Of a stretch of DNA of 64,000 nucleotides, positions 35,723-46,149 are shown in pieces. Position 1 is the stretch's first letter. Each line of letters opens with the position of its first letter. The translations under genes were made by a program, and so were the position numbers. Under the pieces are notes generated by a model. It was not told the origin of the DNA and made no database searches. It saw only the letters and a program-made list of their open reading frames with translations. Source of the stretch: Fimbriimonadaceae bacterium (GTDB lineage Bacteria > Armatimonadota > Fimbriimonadia > Fimbriimonadales > Fimbriimonadaceae); contig JAMLGR010000002.1 in NCBI GenBank assembly GCA_023957775.1, forward strand, positions 1 through 64,000, given 5' to 3'.

Positions 35723-37228
35723 ATGCACCGAACTCGCTGGATTCTCGGGACCGCGGCCGCCGCGGTCCTCCTTTCGTTCGCGGCTCTCGCGACCGCTCAA
35801 TACCCCGGCTCGACCCCGCCGCCCGAGGCGTACAAGAAGGGCTTCGACAGCATCCGTCCCGCTGACGGGCACACGTGGCTCTCGTACCTGGCTGGGCCCG
35901 AATGCGACGGACGCGGAAGCGGCCAGCCCGGCTACCAGAAGGCCGCCGAGTTCATGGCCGCCCGATTCAAGGAGTTCGGACTCCAGCCTCTGGGCGACAA
36001 CGGCACCTACTTCCAGAACATCCCCTTTTCCCGCAGCCGGGTCGACGACGAAGCGTGCAGCCTCGCCTTGGGCAGCACGGTGCTCAAAGGCGGCAAGGAC
36101 ATCGGCTTCACCGGCCTGTCGGCCGACGCGGAGTCCAAGGGCGCCGTCGTGTTCGTGCGGGCCGATTCGGCGGCAGCCAAGCTCGCCGATCCCGCGGTCC
36201 TGGAAGGCAAGATCGTCATCTTGTCGGCCGACAACATCGGCAACGAACTGCGACGCCAGCTTTTCCAAGGATCGCCCGCGGCGGTTCTGACGGTCTCAGA
36301 CTCGGTCTCAGCGAGCGGGTGGTCGGTCCGCCGCGGCAGCGGCCGTGCGGGACGGGGCGGTTCGAGCGTGAGGGGTTCGATCACGCAGTCGGCGGCCCGC
36401 CGCCTTGCCGAGGGGGCGGGCATCGACCCGGCGTTCCTCGACGCCGCGAGCGGAGACACGGCTGCCGTGCGCACCGCAGGAGAAGCCTCGCTCGAGGCAA
36501 AGGTCCAGAGCGAGGAGATCATGGTTCCCAACGTCGTGGGCATGCTCGAGGGGTCCGACCCGAACCTCCGAGCACAGCACGTCGGGATGGGGGCGCACCT
36601 CGACCATTTGGGAAATCAGAACGGCGTGATCTACTACGGCGCCGACGACGATGGCTCGGGCTCGACCGCACTCCTCCAGGTCATCAAGGCGTTCTCGATC
36701 AACCCGGTGAAGCCGCGCCGAAGCATCGTCTTCATGGCGTTCTGCGGCGAGGAGATGGGGCTCATCGGCTCGCGTTTCTACTCCGAGAACCCGAAGCTGC
36801 CACTCGAAAACATGGTTTGCGAGCTGCAGATGGACATGGTGGGGCGCAACTCCGACGGCGCCCAGAACGGCGACCGCAACCGCATGGACAAGGCCGAGGA
36901 GAACGTGGACACGATCCGCCTCGTGGGGAGCAAGCGCATCTCCATGCAGCTCCACAATCTCATCCTCGAGGCGAACCAGCACGTGAACTTCCGGTTCAAG
37001 TACGACGCGGAAGACGTCTACACGCGCAGCGACCACTACTCGTTCGCGTCGAAAGGCATCCCGATCGCGTTCACTTTCAGCGGGTTCCACCCCGACTACC
37101 ACCGCCCCACCGACACGATCGAGAAGATCAACTTCGACAAGATCGCGAACACCGCGAGATTGTTCTATCTCACGGCGTTCGAGGCGGCCAACCTCGACCA
37201 GCCGGTGGCCAAAGACGGAGGCGGCTAG
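35723..37228 (+). CDS. Exported M28-family zinc peptidase
   Basis: A 501-residue secreted metallopeptidase with a signal peptide (WILGTAAAAVLLSFAALATAQ). A PA-like insert lies at about 130-255. The M28 co-catalytic zinc site is complete: His in GMGAHLDHLG, Asp in YYGADDDGSGSTALL, Glu pair in FMAFCGEEMGLIGS, Asp in LQMDMVGRNSDG, and late His in FSGFHPDYHRPTDTIEKI. These match aminopeptidase S/Y-like proteins, which release N-terminal residues from peptides. It is convergent with superoxide dismutase, one base apart. Confidence 0.92.
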   Translation: MHRTRWILGTAAAAVLLSFAALATAQYPGSTPPPEAYKKGFDSIRPADGHTWLSYLAGPECDGRGSGQPGYQKAAEFMAARFKEFGLQPLGDNGTYFQNIPFSRSRVDDEACSLALGSTVLKGGKDIGFTGLSADAESKGAVVFVRADSAAAKLADPAVLEGKIVILSADNIGNELRRQLFQGSPAAVLTVSDSVSASGWSVRRGSGRAGRGGSSVRGSITQSAARRLAEGAGIDPAFLDAASGDTAAVRTAGEASLEAKVQSEEIMVPNVVGMLEGSDPNLRAQHVGMGAHLDHLGNQNGVIYYGADDDGSGSTALLQVIKAFSINPVKPRRSIVFMAFCGEEMGLIGSRFYSENPKLPLENMVCELQMDMVGRNSDGAQNGDRNRMDKAEENVDTIRLVGSKRISMQLHNLILEANQHVNFRFKYDAEDVYTRSDHYSFASKGIPIAFTFSGFHPDYHRPTDTIEKINFDKIANTARLFYLTAFEAANLDQPVAKDGGG

Positions 37229-37229
37229 T

Positions 37230-39317
<2,088 letters not shown>

Positions 39318-39324
39318 CGCCGTC

Positions 39325-39798
39325 TTACCAAACGTCGGCGAGTTTGTCGCCCAGGAAGCCCGAGAGCTGCTCGAGGTGGTACAGGTCGTGCCCCAGCAAC
39401 ATGTTCGCCTGGTCGTCAACGGTCATCGGGCCCCGCTCAGGGTGTATGAACGTGTTGCCAAAGACCGCTGGATCGAGCCCTTCCACGTACCGCACGGTTA
39501 CGGCGCGACCAGCCTCGAAACGATCCAGCTCCTGTGCCGGGTCGGACTGGGCATAGCCCTGCTCGATCGCGCGTTCGGCCTCGTCGTACGCGAGCACCGT
39601 GGAGCCCGGCTTCTCCACTGCGGACACGAGGCGCTGCAGCATGATCGGCTCCCAATCCGCCAGATGGGCGATCACTTCGCGGGGCGTGAAGCGATCCCCG
39701 GCGGTGGCCTCGTCCCAACGCGCGGGCGCGATGCGCTCGAACAGACGGCGGACAATGGTGGGGCCGAATCGCAGCCCCGGAACCAAGTAGGCGTGCAT
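39325..39798 (-). CDS. DinB/YfiT-family metal-binding protein
   Basis: A 157-residue four-helix-bundle protein. The helices fit the DinB fold: LVPGLRFGPTIVRRLFERI, FTPREVIAHLADWEPIMLQRL and LLGHDLYHLEQLSGFLGD, where the histidines would form the metal site (HLAD...H..YH). The family includes thiol-transferases and many unknowns. It is convergent with enolase, seven bases apart. No partner gene suggests a substrate. Confidence 0.78.
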   Translation of the reverse strand: MHAYLVPGLRFGPTIVRRLFERIAPARWDEATAGDRFTPREVIAHLADWEPIMLQRLVSAVEKPGSTVLAYDEAERAIEQGYAQSDPAQELDRFEAGRAVTVRYVEGLDPAVFGNTFIHPERGPMTVDDQANMLLGHDLYHLEQLSGFLGDKLADVW

Positions 39799-39901
39799 GC
39801 TCCATTGTAACGATCCCATGGGCCTTTGGTCGTTCGACCGGCTCGCCACCGGGCATTTTCGCGTACCTTGGAGCCATCGCTTCTTGCGGGAGGAATGGCA
39901 A

Positions 39902-40567
39902 ATGGTTTTGACAACAATGGTGGCGGGGCTGCTGATGACCGCTTCTGGAATCGACAAATGGGAACTCAAACCCGGGATCGAGCCCAAGGCCAAAGCGGCC
40001 TGGGCGATCCAGGTCGACGTGGATAGCCCCGATGGGGGGCACCAGGCCGAGTTCACGATGGTGCGCGAAATCGGAGACGCGGATGGCGCCAACCACAAGG
40101 CCACCTGCGCTTGGTCCAAACTGCTCGTCGACGGCGGCGAAGTGGGCGAGGATCCCACCTGGGACGTCAGCTTTGGCCCGCGCGGGGCGCTGGTCGGCAC
40201 CACCGACATGATGGGCGACGACATCCGCCGCATGCTCTCGCCGATGACCTTCGTGTATCCCGAAGGAGCGGTTGGCGATGGCGACAAGTGGACGGCCGAG
40301 GTGCGCCCGTTCAAGGGCAAGGACGATCTCCTGCTGACCTACGCGTATGAAGTCAAGGGCGTCGAAAAAGTGGACGGTGCCGACGCGCTTAGGGTCGCCG
40401 CAACGCTCACCGAGAAGGGTCAGGACGCCATGTCGGCGGAGGGCACCTGGTGGGTCGGCAAGGACGGCGGCGTTCTGAAGTTCCAGATGAAGGTCACGAA
40501 CTGGGTCGTGCCGATGGCCGGTGGCGACCTGATGAACGCGACGATGACCGGAAAGACGGCCAAGTAG
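39902..40567 (+). CDS. Exported protein of unknown function
   Basis: A 221-residue protein from ATG 39902, with GGGAGG about seven bases upstream. A short hydrophobic start (MVLTTMVAGLLMTASGI) is probably a signal. The mature part is beta-rich with repeated Asp/Gly turns (GDGDKWTAEVRPFKGKDDL) and ends in strands (GGVLKFQMKVTNWVVPMAGG). It resembles the small DUF6263-like exported beta proteins, but I cannot confirm a family. It is divergent from the DinB gene. Confidence 0.62.
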   Translation: MVLTTMVAGLLMTASGIDKWELKPGIEPKAKAAWAIQVDVDSPDGGHQAEFTMVREIGDADGANHKATCAWSKLLVDGGEVGEDPTWDVSFGPRGALVGTTDMMGDDIRRMLSPMTFVYPEGAVGDGDKWTAEVRPFKGKDDLLLTYAYEVKGVEKVDGADALRVAATLTEKGQDAMSAEGTWWVGKDGGVLKFQMKVTNWVVPMAGGDLMNATMTGKTAK

Positions 40568-41200
40568 CCGTTCGAGTGGCGGCCCCCTGCGGAAGGGGGC
40601 TGCCAAAAAAATGCGCCCTTGGACGGGCAAGCCCGCTCAAGAGCGCAAAGACTCCGGGTCGGCAACTTCCCGAAGGAAGCCGCCGGACCCAAAGCTTTTG
40701 GCGTTTCCGACGCGCCCGCAACGAACCCGAAGGTCCGTCCGGCGCTCCTTCCGCGCCAGGGAATCCGACGAGCCGATGAAGATGTGCACCTTCCTCGACT
40801 CTATCTCGGCGGTTCGACCGTCATCTCCCCGCCAAGGGAGCGGAATCCCAAACCGTTGATGCCTCCGGGGAATAGGCTTGAGTCCCCCGGCGCTACGCTC
40901 GCATGGCCCTGGTCCAAGCAACCACACAAGTGGAGCAGCGGTTTTTTGACACCCGGTGGACGATCTTGATACTGACCACCGTCGGCCCTTGCGGGCTCTG
41001 CGACGGGAGTCCCCCGCCGCCGTGCGACCTCTCCGAGTGAGGGGAATAGCGTCCCCACTCCACCGTTCTCTGCGTTTCCGCAGGTCCCGGTCCGGTGATC
41101 CTCCACCACCGTCGATCGGTAGAAATACTGTAGGCCATTCCAGGCGAGGCGCCAACCGATTCTTTTGCACATCTCCACAGGGGGTTGGGGAAAAGGGGAT
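40568..41200. other. About 630 bases with no supported gene
   Basis: Between the exported-protein gene and the exopolysaccharide island I find no convincing gene. The first 40 bases form a strong hairpin (GGCGGCCCCC...GGGGGCTGCC at 40578-40604) followed by an A run, the wrong side for a plus-strand terminator. Several shorter inverted repeats follow. Minus-strand frames here translate to Arg/Gly-rich sequence without family features. Either an unrecognised RNA or decayed gene fragments could lie here. The segment ATCGGTAGAAATAC at 41115-41128 recurs at 52811-52824. Confidence 0.45.
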
Positions 41201-41233
41201 TTCACGCAAAGAACGCAAAGGCGCAAAGGGGGA
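41201..41233. repeat. Dispersed TTTGCG-type repeat copy
   Basis: TTCACGCAAAGAACGCAAAG followed by GCGCAAAGGGGGA: three GCAAAG units spaced eight to ten bases apart. Related copies are at 31008 and, as a long tandem run, at 51186-51428. It directly precedes a heptanucleotide array. Confidence 0.6.
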
Positions 41234-41234
41234 C

Positions 41235-41262
41235 CGACAAACGACAAACGACCAACGACAAG
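41235..41262. repeat. Heptanucleotide array in the leader of the island
   Basis: Four units: CGACAAA, CGACAAA, CGACCAA, CGACAAG. The reverse complement is TTTGTCG/TTGGTCG, the same unit as the array at 26742. It ends 13 bases before the ATG of the RfbC-like gene, whose upstream region has no Shine-Dalgarno-like sequence. Confidence 0.75.
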
Positions 41263-41275
41263 TAGACTCCCCCCG

Positions 41276-41719
41276 ATGGACGGCGTGGTGATCAAGAGGC
41301 TGAAGCGGTTCTCGGACGCGCGCGGGTGGCTGGTGGAGCTGTTCCGCGACGACGAGCTGCCCGAGAGCTTCGAACCGACGATGGGTTATCTCAGCGTCAC
41401 GCACCCGGGCATCGCGCGGGGGCCCCACGAGCACCGGGACCAGACCGACGGCTTCGTGTTTCTGTCCGGAACGTTCGAGCTGCACCTTTGGGAGAACCGG
41501 CCCGGGCGGGAGCCGCTTCACGAGGTCCACGCCGTGGGCGAGGCGTCGCCCGTGTTCGTCACGGTCCCTCCGGGGGTCGTGCACGCCTACCGCAACGTGG
41601 GCGAGACCGATGCCTACGTGCTGAACTTCCCCGATCGCCTCTATGCAGGCTGGGGCAAGAAGGAGCCGGTCGACGAAATCCGGCACGAGGACGACCCCGA
41701 AGCGCGTTTCGGGTTCTAG
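41276..41719 (+). CDS. RmlC/RfbC-like cupin (dTDP-4-dehydrorhamnose 3,5-epimerase family)
   Basis: A 147-residue cupin of the dTDP-sugar epimerase family, shorter than classical RmlC (about 180). Family segments: FSDARGWLVELFRDDEL, PGIARGPHEHRDQTDGF with the active-site His, VPPGVVHAYRNVGETDAYVL, and LNFPDRLYAGWGKKEPVDEI. In the pathway it would epimerise C3/C5 of dTDP-4-keto-6-deoxyglucose, or act on a related sugar. It is the first gene of the island and four genes upstream of ugd. The ATG lacks a ribosome site, following a heptamer array instead. Confidence 0.82.
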   Translation: MDGVVIKRLKRFSDARGWLVELFRDDELPESFEPTMGYLSVTHPGIARGPHEHRDQTDGFVFLSGTFELHLWENRPGREPLHEVHAVGEASPVFVTVPPGVVHAYRNVGETDAYVLNFPDRLYAGWGKKEPVDEIRHEDDPEARFGF

Positions 41720-41731
41720 GGAATGAAAAGA

Positions 41732-42760
41732 ATGAACCTCCTCATCACCGGCGGCGCGGGCTTCATCGGCTCCCACTACGTGCGGCTCGCGCTCGTGCGC
41801 TACCCCGACGCCCGCATCGTCGTGCTCGACGCCCTCACCTACGCGGGCAACCTCTCCACGCTGCGCGATGTGTGGGACCACCCGAACTTCGCCTTCGTCC
41901 CGGGCAAGATCCAGGACGCGACCGTCGTCGAAGGGCTCATCGAGGCGGAGCAGATCACGCACATCGTGAACTTCGCGGCCGAGAGCCACAACGATCGCTC
42001 GATCCTCGATCCCGGCTCGTTCATCGCCACCAACACCTTCGGCGTCTACGTGCTGCTCGAGGCGACGCGCAAGTTCGGGCTGGAGCGCCTGCTACACGTG
42101 AGCACGGACGAGGTGTACGGCTCGGTGGCGCAGGGCGAGTTTACCGAGGAGAGCCCTCTGCAGCCCAACACGCCCTACAGCGCCAGCAAGGCGGGGGGCG
42201 ACCTCCAGGCGCGGGCCCACCACGTCGCGTTCAAGACCCCGGTGGTGGTCACGCGCGGAGGCAACAACTACGGGCCCTTCCAGTATCCGGAGAAGCTGAT
42301 CCCCTTCTTCGCCACCCGCCTGATCGACGGCAAGAAGGTCCCGCTCTACGGCGAGGGCGACCAGGTCCGCGAGTGGATCCACGTCGAAGACCACTGCCGC
42401 GGCATCGACCTGGTGCTTCGCGAGGGCGAGCTCGGCCAGGTGTACAACATCGGCGACACCAACGAGCGCAAGAACCGCGAGGTCGTCGACGTGCTGCTCG
42501 AGGAGACCGGCCGCGACGCGACGCTGGTGAAACGCATTCCCGATCCGCGCCAAGGGGCGCACGACCAGCGGTACTCGATGTCCACAGCCAAGGTTGAGAA
42601 GCTGGGCTGGAAACCCGAAAAGAAGTTTGGGGAGGAGTTGAGGAACACCGTGCGCTGGTACCGCGACAACGAGTGGTGGTGGCGGCCGATCACGCAGAAG
42701 CCGGTGTTCCAAGATTTCGTGCGGGCCTTCTACGGTCCGGGCCTTGGGGAGGATCTTTGA
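41732..42760 (+). CDS. rfbB: dTDP-glucose 4,6-dehydratase
   Basis: A 342-residue short-chain dehydrogenase that makes dTDP-4-keto-6-deoxyglucose. NAD-binding LLITGGAGFIGSHYVRLAL, the family segment DALTYAGNLSTL, FAAESHNDRSI, LHVSTDEVYGS, the YxxxK motif in PYSASKAGGDL, and RGGNNYGPFQYPEKLIPFF. I start at ATG 41732 because GGGA lies ten bases upstream; an ATG three codons earlier is also in frame. It is 12 bases downstream of the RfbC-like gene and its stop overlaps the rfbA start. Confidence 0.94.
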   Translation: MNLLITGGAGFIGSHYVRLALVRYPDARIVVLDALTYAGNLSTLRDVWDHPNFAFVPGKIQDATVVEGLIEAEQITHIVNFAAESHNDRSILDPGSFIATNTFGVYVLLEATRKFGLERLLHVSTDEVYGSVAQGEFTEESPLQPNTPYSASKAGGDLQARAHHVAFKTPVVVTRGGNNYGPFQYPEKLIPFFATRLIDGKKVPLYGEGDQVREWIHVEDHCRGIDLVLREGELGQVYNIGDTNERKNREVVDVLLEETGRDATLVKRIPDPRQGAHDQRYSMSTAKVEKLGWKPEKKFGEELRNTVRWYRDNEWWWRPITQKPVFQDFVRAFYGPGLGEDL

Positions 42761-43821
42761 AAGCGCTCATTCTGGCAGGCGGCAAAGGCACGCGCCTTCG
42801 GCCGATCACGTTCTCGATGGCCAAACAGCTCGTGCCCGTGGCGAACAAGCCCGTCATCGAGTACGGCATCGAGGCGATCCGCGAGGCGGGCATCACCGAC
42901 TTCGGCATCATCGTCGGCGACACGCACGAGGCCGTCGAGGAGGCCCTCGGCGACGGCTCGCGCCTGGGCGTCTCCATCACCTACATCCCGCAGCCCGAGC
43001 CCCTCGGACTCGCACACGCGGTGATGACGGCACGCGCGTATCTGGGCGACGACGACTTCATCATGTATCTCGGCGACAACCTCCTGAAGTCGAGCATCGC
43101 CGGCCTGGTCGAAGAGTTCCAAATCTACGAACCCGCCGCGACGATCCTGCTCACCGCCGTCCCGAACCCGCAGGATTTCGGGGTCGCGGAGTTGGACAAA
43201 GGCAAAGTCAAGCGCCTGGAAGAGAAGCCGGCAAAGCCCAAGTCGGACCTCGCTCTGGTGGGCGTGTATCTCTTCACGAAGCAGATCCACGACTCGATCG
43301 CCAAGCTCAAGCCGAGCAAGCGCGGCGAGTACGAGATCACCGACGCCATCCAAGGGCTCATCGACATGGGGCTCGACGTGCGCTCGCACGTGGTGGACGG
43401 CTGGTGGAAAGACACGGGCACCGTCGAAGCGATGCTCGAGGCCAACCGCCTGATCCTGGAGGACGTCGAACGGCAAGTGGATGGAGAGGTGGACGAGTCG
43501 TCGCGCATCGAGGGGCGCGTGGTCTTGGCCAAAGGGGCGAAGGTGGTGAACAGCACGATCCGTGGCCCCGCCATCATCGGCGAAGGCTGCGTCATCGAGA
43601 ACGCGTTTATCGGTCCGTTCACCGCAATCGACTCGGGAACGGTCCTGCGCAATAGCGAAATCGAGTACTCGATCGTGCTCGCAGACTGCTCGATCGAGGA
43701 TGTGCGCGCGCGCATCGAGTGCTCGTTGATCGGCCGAAGCGTGCACGTGTCGAGAACGGAAGGCAAACCATGGAATATCTCCTTGGTGCTCGGCGACTCC
43801 AGCTCGCTGCGGCTCACTTGA
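42757..43821 (+). CDS. rfbA: Glucose-1-phosphate thymidylyltransferase, long form
   Basis: A 354-residue nucleotidyltransferase making dTDP-glucose. Starts at TTG 42757 with GGGGAGG six bases upstream, overlapping the rfbB stop (TTGA). The N-terminal domain holds the nucleotide loop LAGGKGTRLRPITFSMAKQL and later PQPEPLGLAHAV, YLGDNLL and the metal-site WWKDTGTVEAML. It differs from the 290-residue RmlA by a C-terminal left-handed beta-helix (VVNSTIRGPAIIGEGCVIEN), as in archaeal-type long forms. No rfbD follows, so the end product may not be rhamnose. Confidence 0.92.
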   Translation: MKALILAGGKGTRLRPITFSMAKQLVPVANKPVIEYGIEAIREAGITDFGIIVGDTHEAVEEALGDGSRLGVSITYIPQPEPLGLAHAVMTARAYLGDDDFIMYLGDNLLKSSIAGLVEEFQIYEPAATILLTAVPNPQDFGVAELDKGKVKRLEEKPAKPKSDLALVGVYLFTKQIHDSIAKLKPSKRGEYEITDAIQGLIDMGLDVRSHVVDGWWKDTGTVEAMLEANRLILEDVERQVDGEVDESSRIEGRVVLAKGAKVVNSTIRGPAIIGEGCVIENAFIGPFTAIDSGTVLRNSEIEYSIVLADCSIEDVRARIECSLIGRSVHVSRTEGKPWNISLVLGDSSSLRLT

Positions 43822-43856
43822 TGGTTTGTGGTTTGTGGTTTGTGGTTGGTGGTTGG
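43822..43856. repeat. Heptanucleotide array touching the rfbA stop
   Basis: Immediately after the TGA come TGGTTTG three times and TGGTTGG twice, ending just before the ugd start. The unit is the same as at 1261-1288. Confidence 0.8.
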
Positions 43857-43866
43857 TGAATAAGAG

Positions 43867-45156
43867 ATGAAGGTAGCGGTTGTCGGAACGGGATATGTGG
43901 GATTGGTCACCGGCGTGGTGCTGGCGGACCTCGGCAACGAGGTCATCTGTGTGGACAACGACCGGGAGAAGGTGGCCAAGCTGCGCCAAGGCATCCCCCC
44001 GATTTATGAACCGGGGATCGAGGAGTTGCTCAAGCGCACCCTTGCCGACGGGTTCCTGAGCATCAGCGAGGACATTGCAGACGCCACCCGCAAGAGCGAC
44101 ATCGTGTTCATCGCCGTCGGCACGCCGCCCGCCGAGGACGGCACGCCCGACATGACCGCCGTCAAGGCCGTCGCCAACGCGATCGCCCAGGCGATCGACA
44201 AGTACACGGTGGTCGTCAACAAGTCCACGGTGCCGGTGGGCAGCGGAGGGCTCGTGGCGGGCATCCTCGCTTCGCACGGCGTGGACCCTTCCCTGTTCGA
44301 CGTGGTCAGCAATCCCGAATTCCTGCGCGAGGGCTCGGCGATCTACGACACGCGCAACCCCGACCGGGTGGTCATCGGTGCGAAGAACCCCGAGGCCGCG
44401 CAGAAGCTCGTCGAGTTGTACGAGCCGCTCCAGGCGCCGACCTACATCACCGATCTCGAGTCGGCCGAGCTCATCAAGTACGCGAGCAACAGCTTCCTCG
44501 CCATGAAGATCTCGTTCATCAACGCGATCAGTCGGCTGTGCGAGGCCGCGGGGGCGAACGTGGCGGATGTCGCCAAGGGCATGGGCGCCGACAAACGCAT
44601 CGGCGATCAGTTCCTCGGCGCGGGCCTCGGGTGGGGCGGTTCGTGCTTCCCGAAGGACGTGCAGGGCCTCATCAAGGTCGCCGCGCAGCTTGGTTACGAC
44701 TTCAAGCTGCTGCAGGCCGTATGGGACATCAACGAGGACCAGACCCTCCACTTTGTGAAGCGCATCGAAGACCGTCTCGGCGGCTTCGAGGGCAAGCGTG
44801 TGGGGCTTCTCGGTCTCGCGTTCAAACCCAACACCGACGACATCCGCGATGCCAAATCGCTGGTGATCATCGACAAGGTGCTCTCGGGCGGAGGCTCCGT
44901 GGTCGCGTTCGATCCCGTGGCGGACGTGCACGTGAAAGGGCTCTTCCCGCAGGTGGAGTACGTGGACAACGTCTTCGACGTGGCGGCGGGGGTGGACGTG
45001 CTGGTGCTCGTCACCGAGTGGAACGAGTTCCGCCAGATCGACCTGAAGCGGCTTGCCTGCTCGATGCGCCAGAAGATCCTCTTCGACGGACGGCGCGTGT
45101 ACTCCCCCGCGCAGGCGGAGAAGGCGGGTCTCGAGTACTACACGATCGGCAGCTAG
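43867..45156 (+). CDS. ugd: UDP-glucose 6-dehydrogenase
   Basis: A 429-residue enzyme oxidising UDP-glucose to UDP-glucuronate, a precursor of acidic exopolysaccharides. It has the Rossmann start VAVVGTGYVGLVTGVVLADLG, VFIAVGTPPAEDGTPDM, STVPVGSGG, NPEFLREGSAI, and the catalytic Cys in GLGWGGSCFPKDVQGL. The C-terminal domain has GLAFKPNTDDIRDAKSL. It follows rfbA by 45 bases filled with heptamers and precedes the exosortase gene, so it is probably part of the polysaccharide operon. Confidence 0.95.
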   Translation: MKVAVVGTGYVGLVTGVVLADLGNEVICVDNDREKVAKLRQGIPPIYEPGIEELLKRTLADGFLSISEDIADATRKSDIVFIAVGTPPAEDGTPDMTAVKAVANAIAQAIDKYTVVVNKSTVPVGSGGLVAGILASHGVDPSLFDVVSNPEFLREGSAIYDTRNPDRVVIGAKNPEAAQKLVELYEPLQAPTYITDLESAELIKYASNSFLAMKISFINAISRLCEAAGANVADVAKGMGADKRIGDQFLGAGLGWGGSCFPKDVQGLIKVAAQLGYDFKLLQAVWDINEDQTLHFVKRIEDRLGGFEGKRVGLLGLAFKPNTDDIRDAKSLVIIDKVLSGGGSVVAFDPVADVHVKGLFPQVEYVDNVFDVAAGVDVLVLVTEWNEFRQIDLKRLACSMRQKILFDGRRVYSPAQAEKAGLEYYTIGS

Positions 45157-45216
45157 TCCGGCCGATGGCCCGGATCTTGCTTCCTTGAGCCCAGGCGGCA
45201 ATAGGAGAAACGGAAT

Positions 45217-46149
45217 TTGGCGATCAGCCCTCACGCCCTTGGGAGACCCCAAGGCGAAACCGCATGGACGCGGACCATCAGGACACTCTTTCAGCGCGGG
45301 GCCCTTCCTCTCTGGGCAGTGCTCGCGGCGTTCGGCTTCGCATTCTGGCCGACCTTCGGTTACTGGTGGTCGGTGTGGACGGCCGAGCAGTCGCCCTTCG
45401 GGTTCGGCTACTTCGTACCGCCCACGGTCGCGTTTCTGATCTGGGCCCGCCGGAAGAAGATCGCTGACGAGCCCAAGCGGCCCGGCTCTGCATGGATCCT
45501 CCTTCCGATCTTGTTGGCGGTCGTCCTCCAGTGTCTGGCCCTGATCGCGCGGATCAACGTGCTGCAGTCGGCTTCGTTCCTCGTTCTCGCGATGACCGTT
45601 CCCTATCTCGTCTGGGGGGGAAAGGTGTACCGGCACATCTGGGGGGCGCTCGCCTATTTCGCGACGATGCTTCCCTGGCCCGAGCAGATTCACGGCCGCT
45701 TGCTGCTGCCGTCCCAAGAGCTGAGCACCGCGCTCTCCACGCGCCTCCTGGGTTGGACCGGCGTGCCCACGCTCGTCGAAGGCACCACCGTGAACACCCC
45801 GCACTACGGATTCGAGGTCGCGGCGGCATGCTCTGGGCTCACCATCCTCTTCCCGGTGATCTCCATCGTCATCCTCACGGCGATGATGTTGCGCGCTCCA
45901 TGGTGGAAGCTGGGGGCGCTGCTCATTCTCGCGTTCCCGCTCTCCGTCTTCGCCAACGCGGTCCGGATCTGGGCCATCGCGATGATCGGCGAATTCAAGG
46001 GCGCCGAACTCGCCAACACGCTTCACGACCCGAGCGGCTGGATGGCCGTGATCTTCGCGACGTTTGTGCTCATGGGTCTGACGGCGCTGCTCCGGTGCAC
46101 CGAGTACAAGCCCGAGTACATGCCGACCTTTGAGGAGGAGACCCGATGA
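45217..46149 (+). CDS. Exosortase
   Basis: A 310-residue multi-pass membrane protease/transpeptidase that processes PEP-CTERM proteins. Starts at TTG 45217 with AGGAGA eight bases upstream. The conserved catalytic triad is visible: Cys205 in VAAACSGLTIL, Arg250 in FANAVRIWAIAMIG and His270 in LHDPSGW. About eight hydrophobic segments are present, with the family's early FGFGYFVPPTVAFLIW. Its stop overlaps the start of the EpsI-like gene by four bases (ATGA). Position between ugd and EpsI marks a polysaccharide-linked exosortase locus. The substrate class is represented by the PEP-CTERM protein at 30.1 kb. Confidence 0.93.
   Translation: MAISPHALGRPQGETAWTRTIRTLFQRGALPLWAVLAAFGFAFWPTFGYWWSVWTAEQSPFGFGYFVPPTVAFLIWARRKKIADEPKRPGSAWILLPILLAVVLQCLALIARINVLQSASFLVLAMTVPYLVWGGKVYRHIWGALAYFATMLPWPEQIHGRLLLPSQELSTALSTRLLGWTGVPTLVEGTTVNTPHYGFEVAAACSGLTILFPVISIVILTAMMLRAPWWKLGALLILAFPLSVFANAVRIWAIAMIGEFKGAELANTLHDPSGWMAVIFATFVLMGLTALLRCTEYKPEYMPTFEEETR

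Noticed and set aside
40578-40611. Rho-independent terminator after the exported-protein gene
   Set aside because: The hairpin is strong, but on the plus strand it is followed by A, not T; read from the other strand the T run precedes the stem.
42730-46026. A 1098-codon minus-strand frame across rfbA, ugd and exosortase
   Set aside because: It is a shadow of well-supported plus-strand genes and reads straight through the heptamer array.
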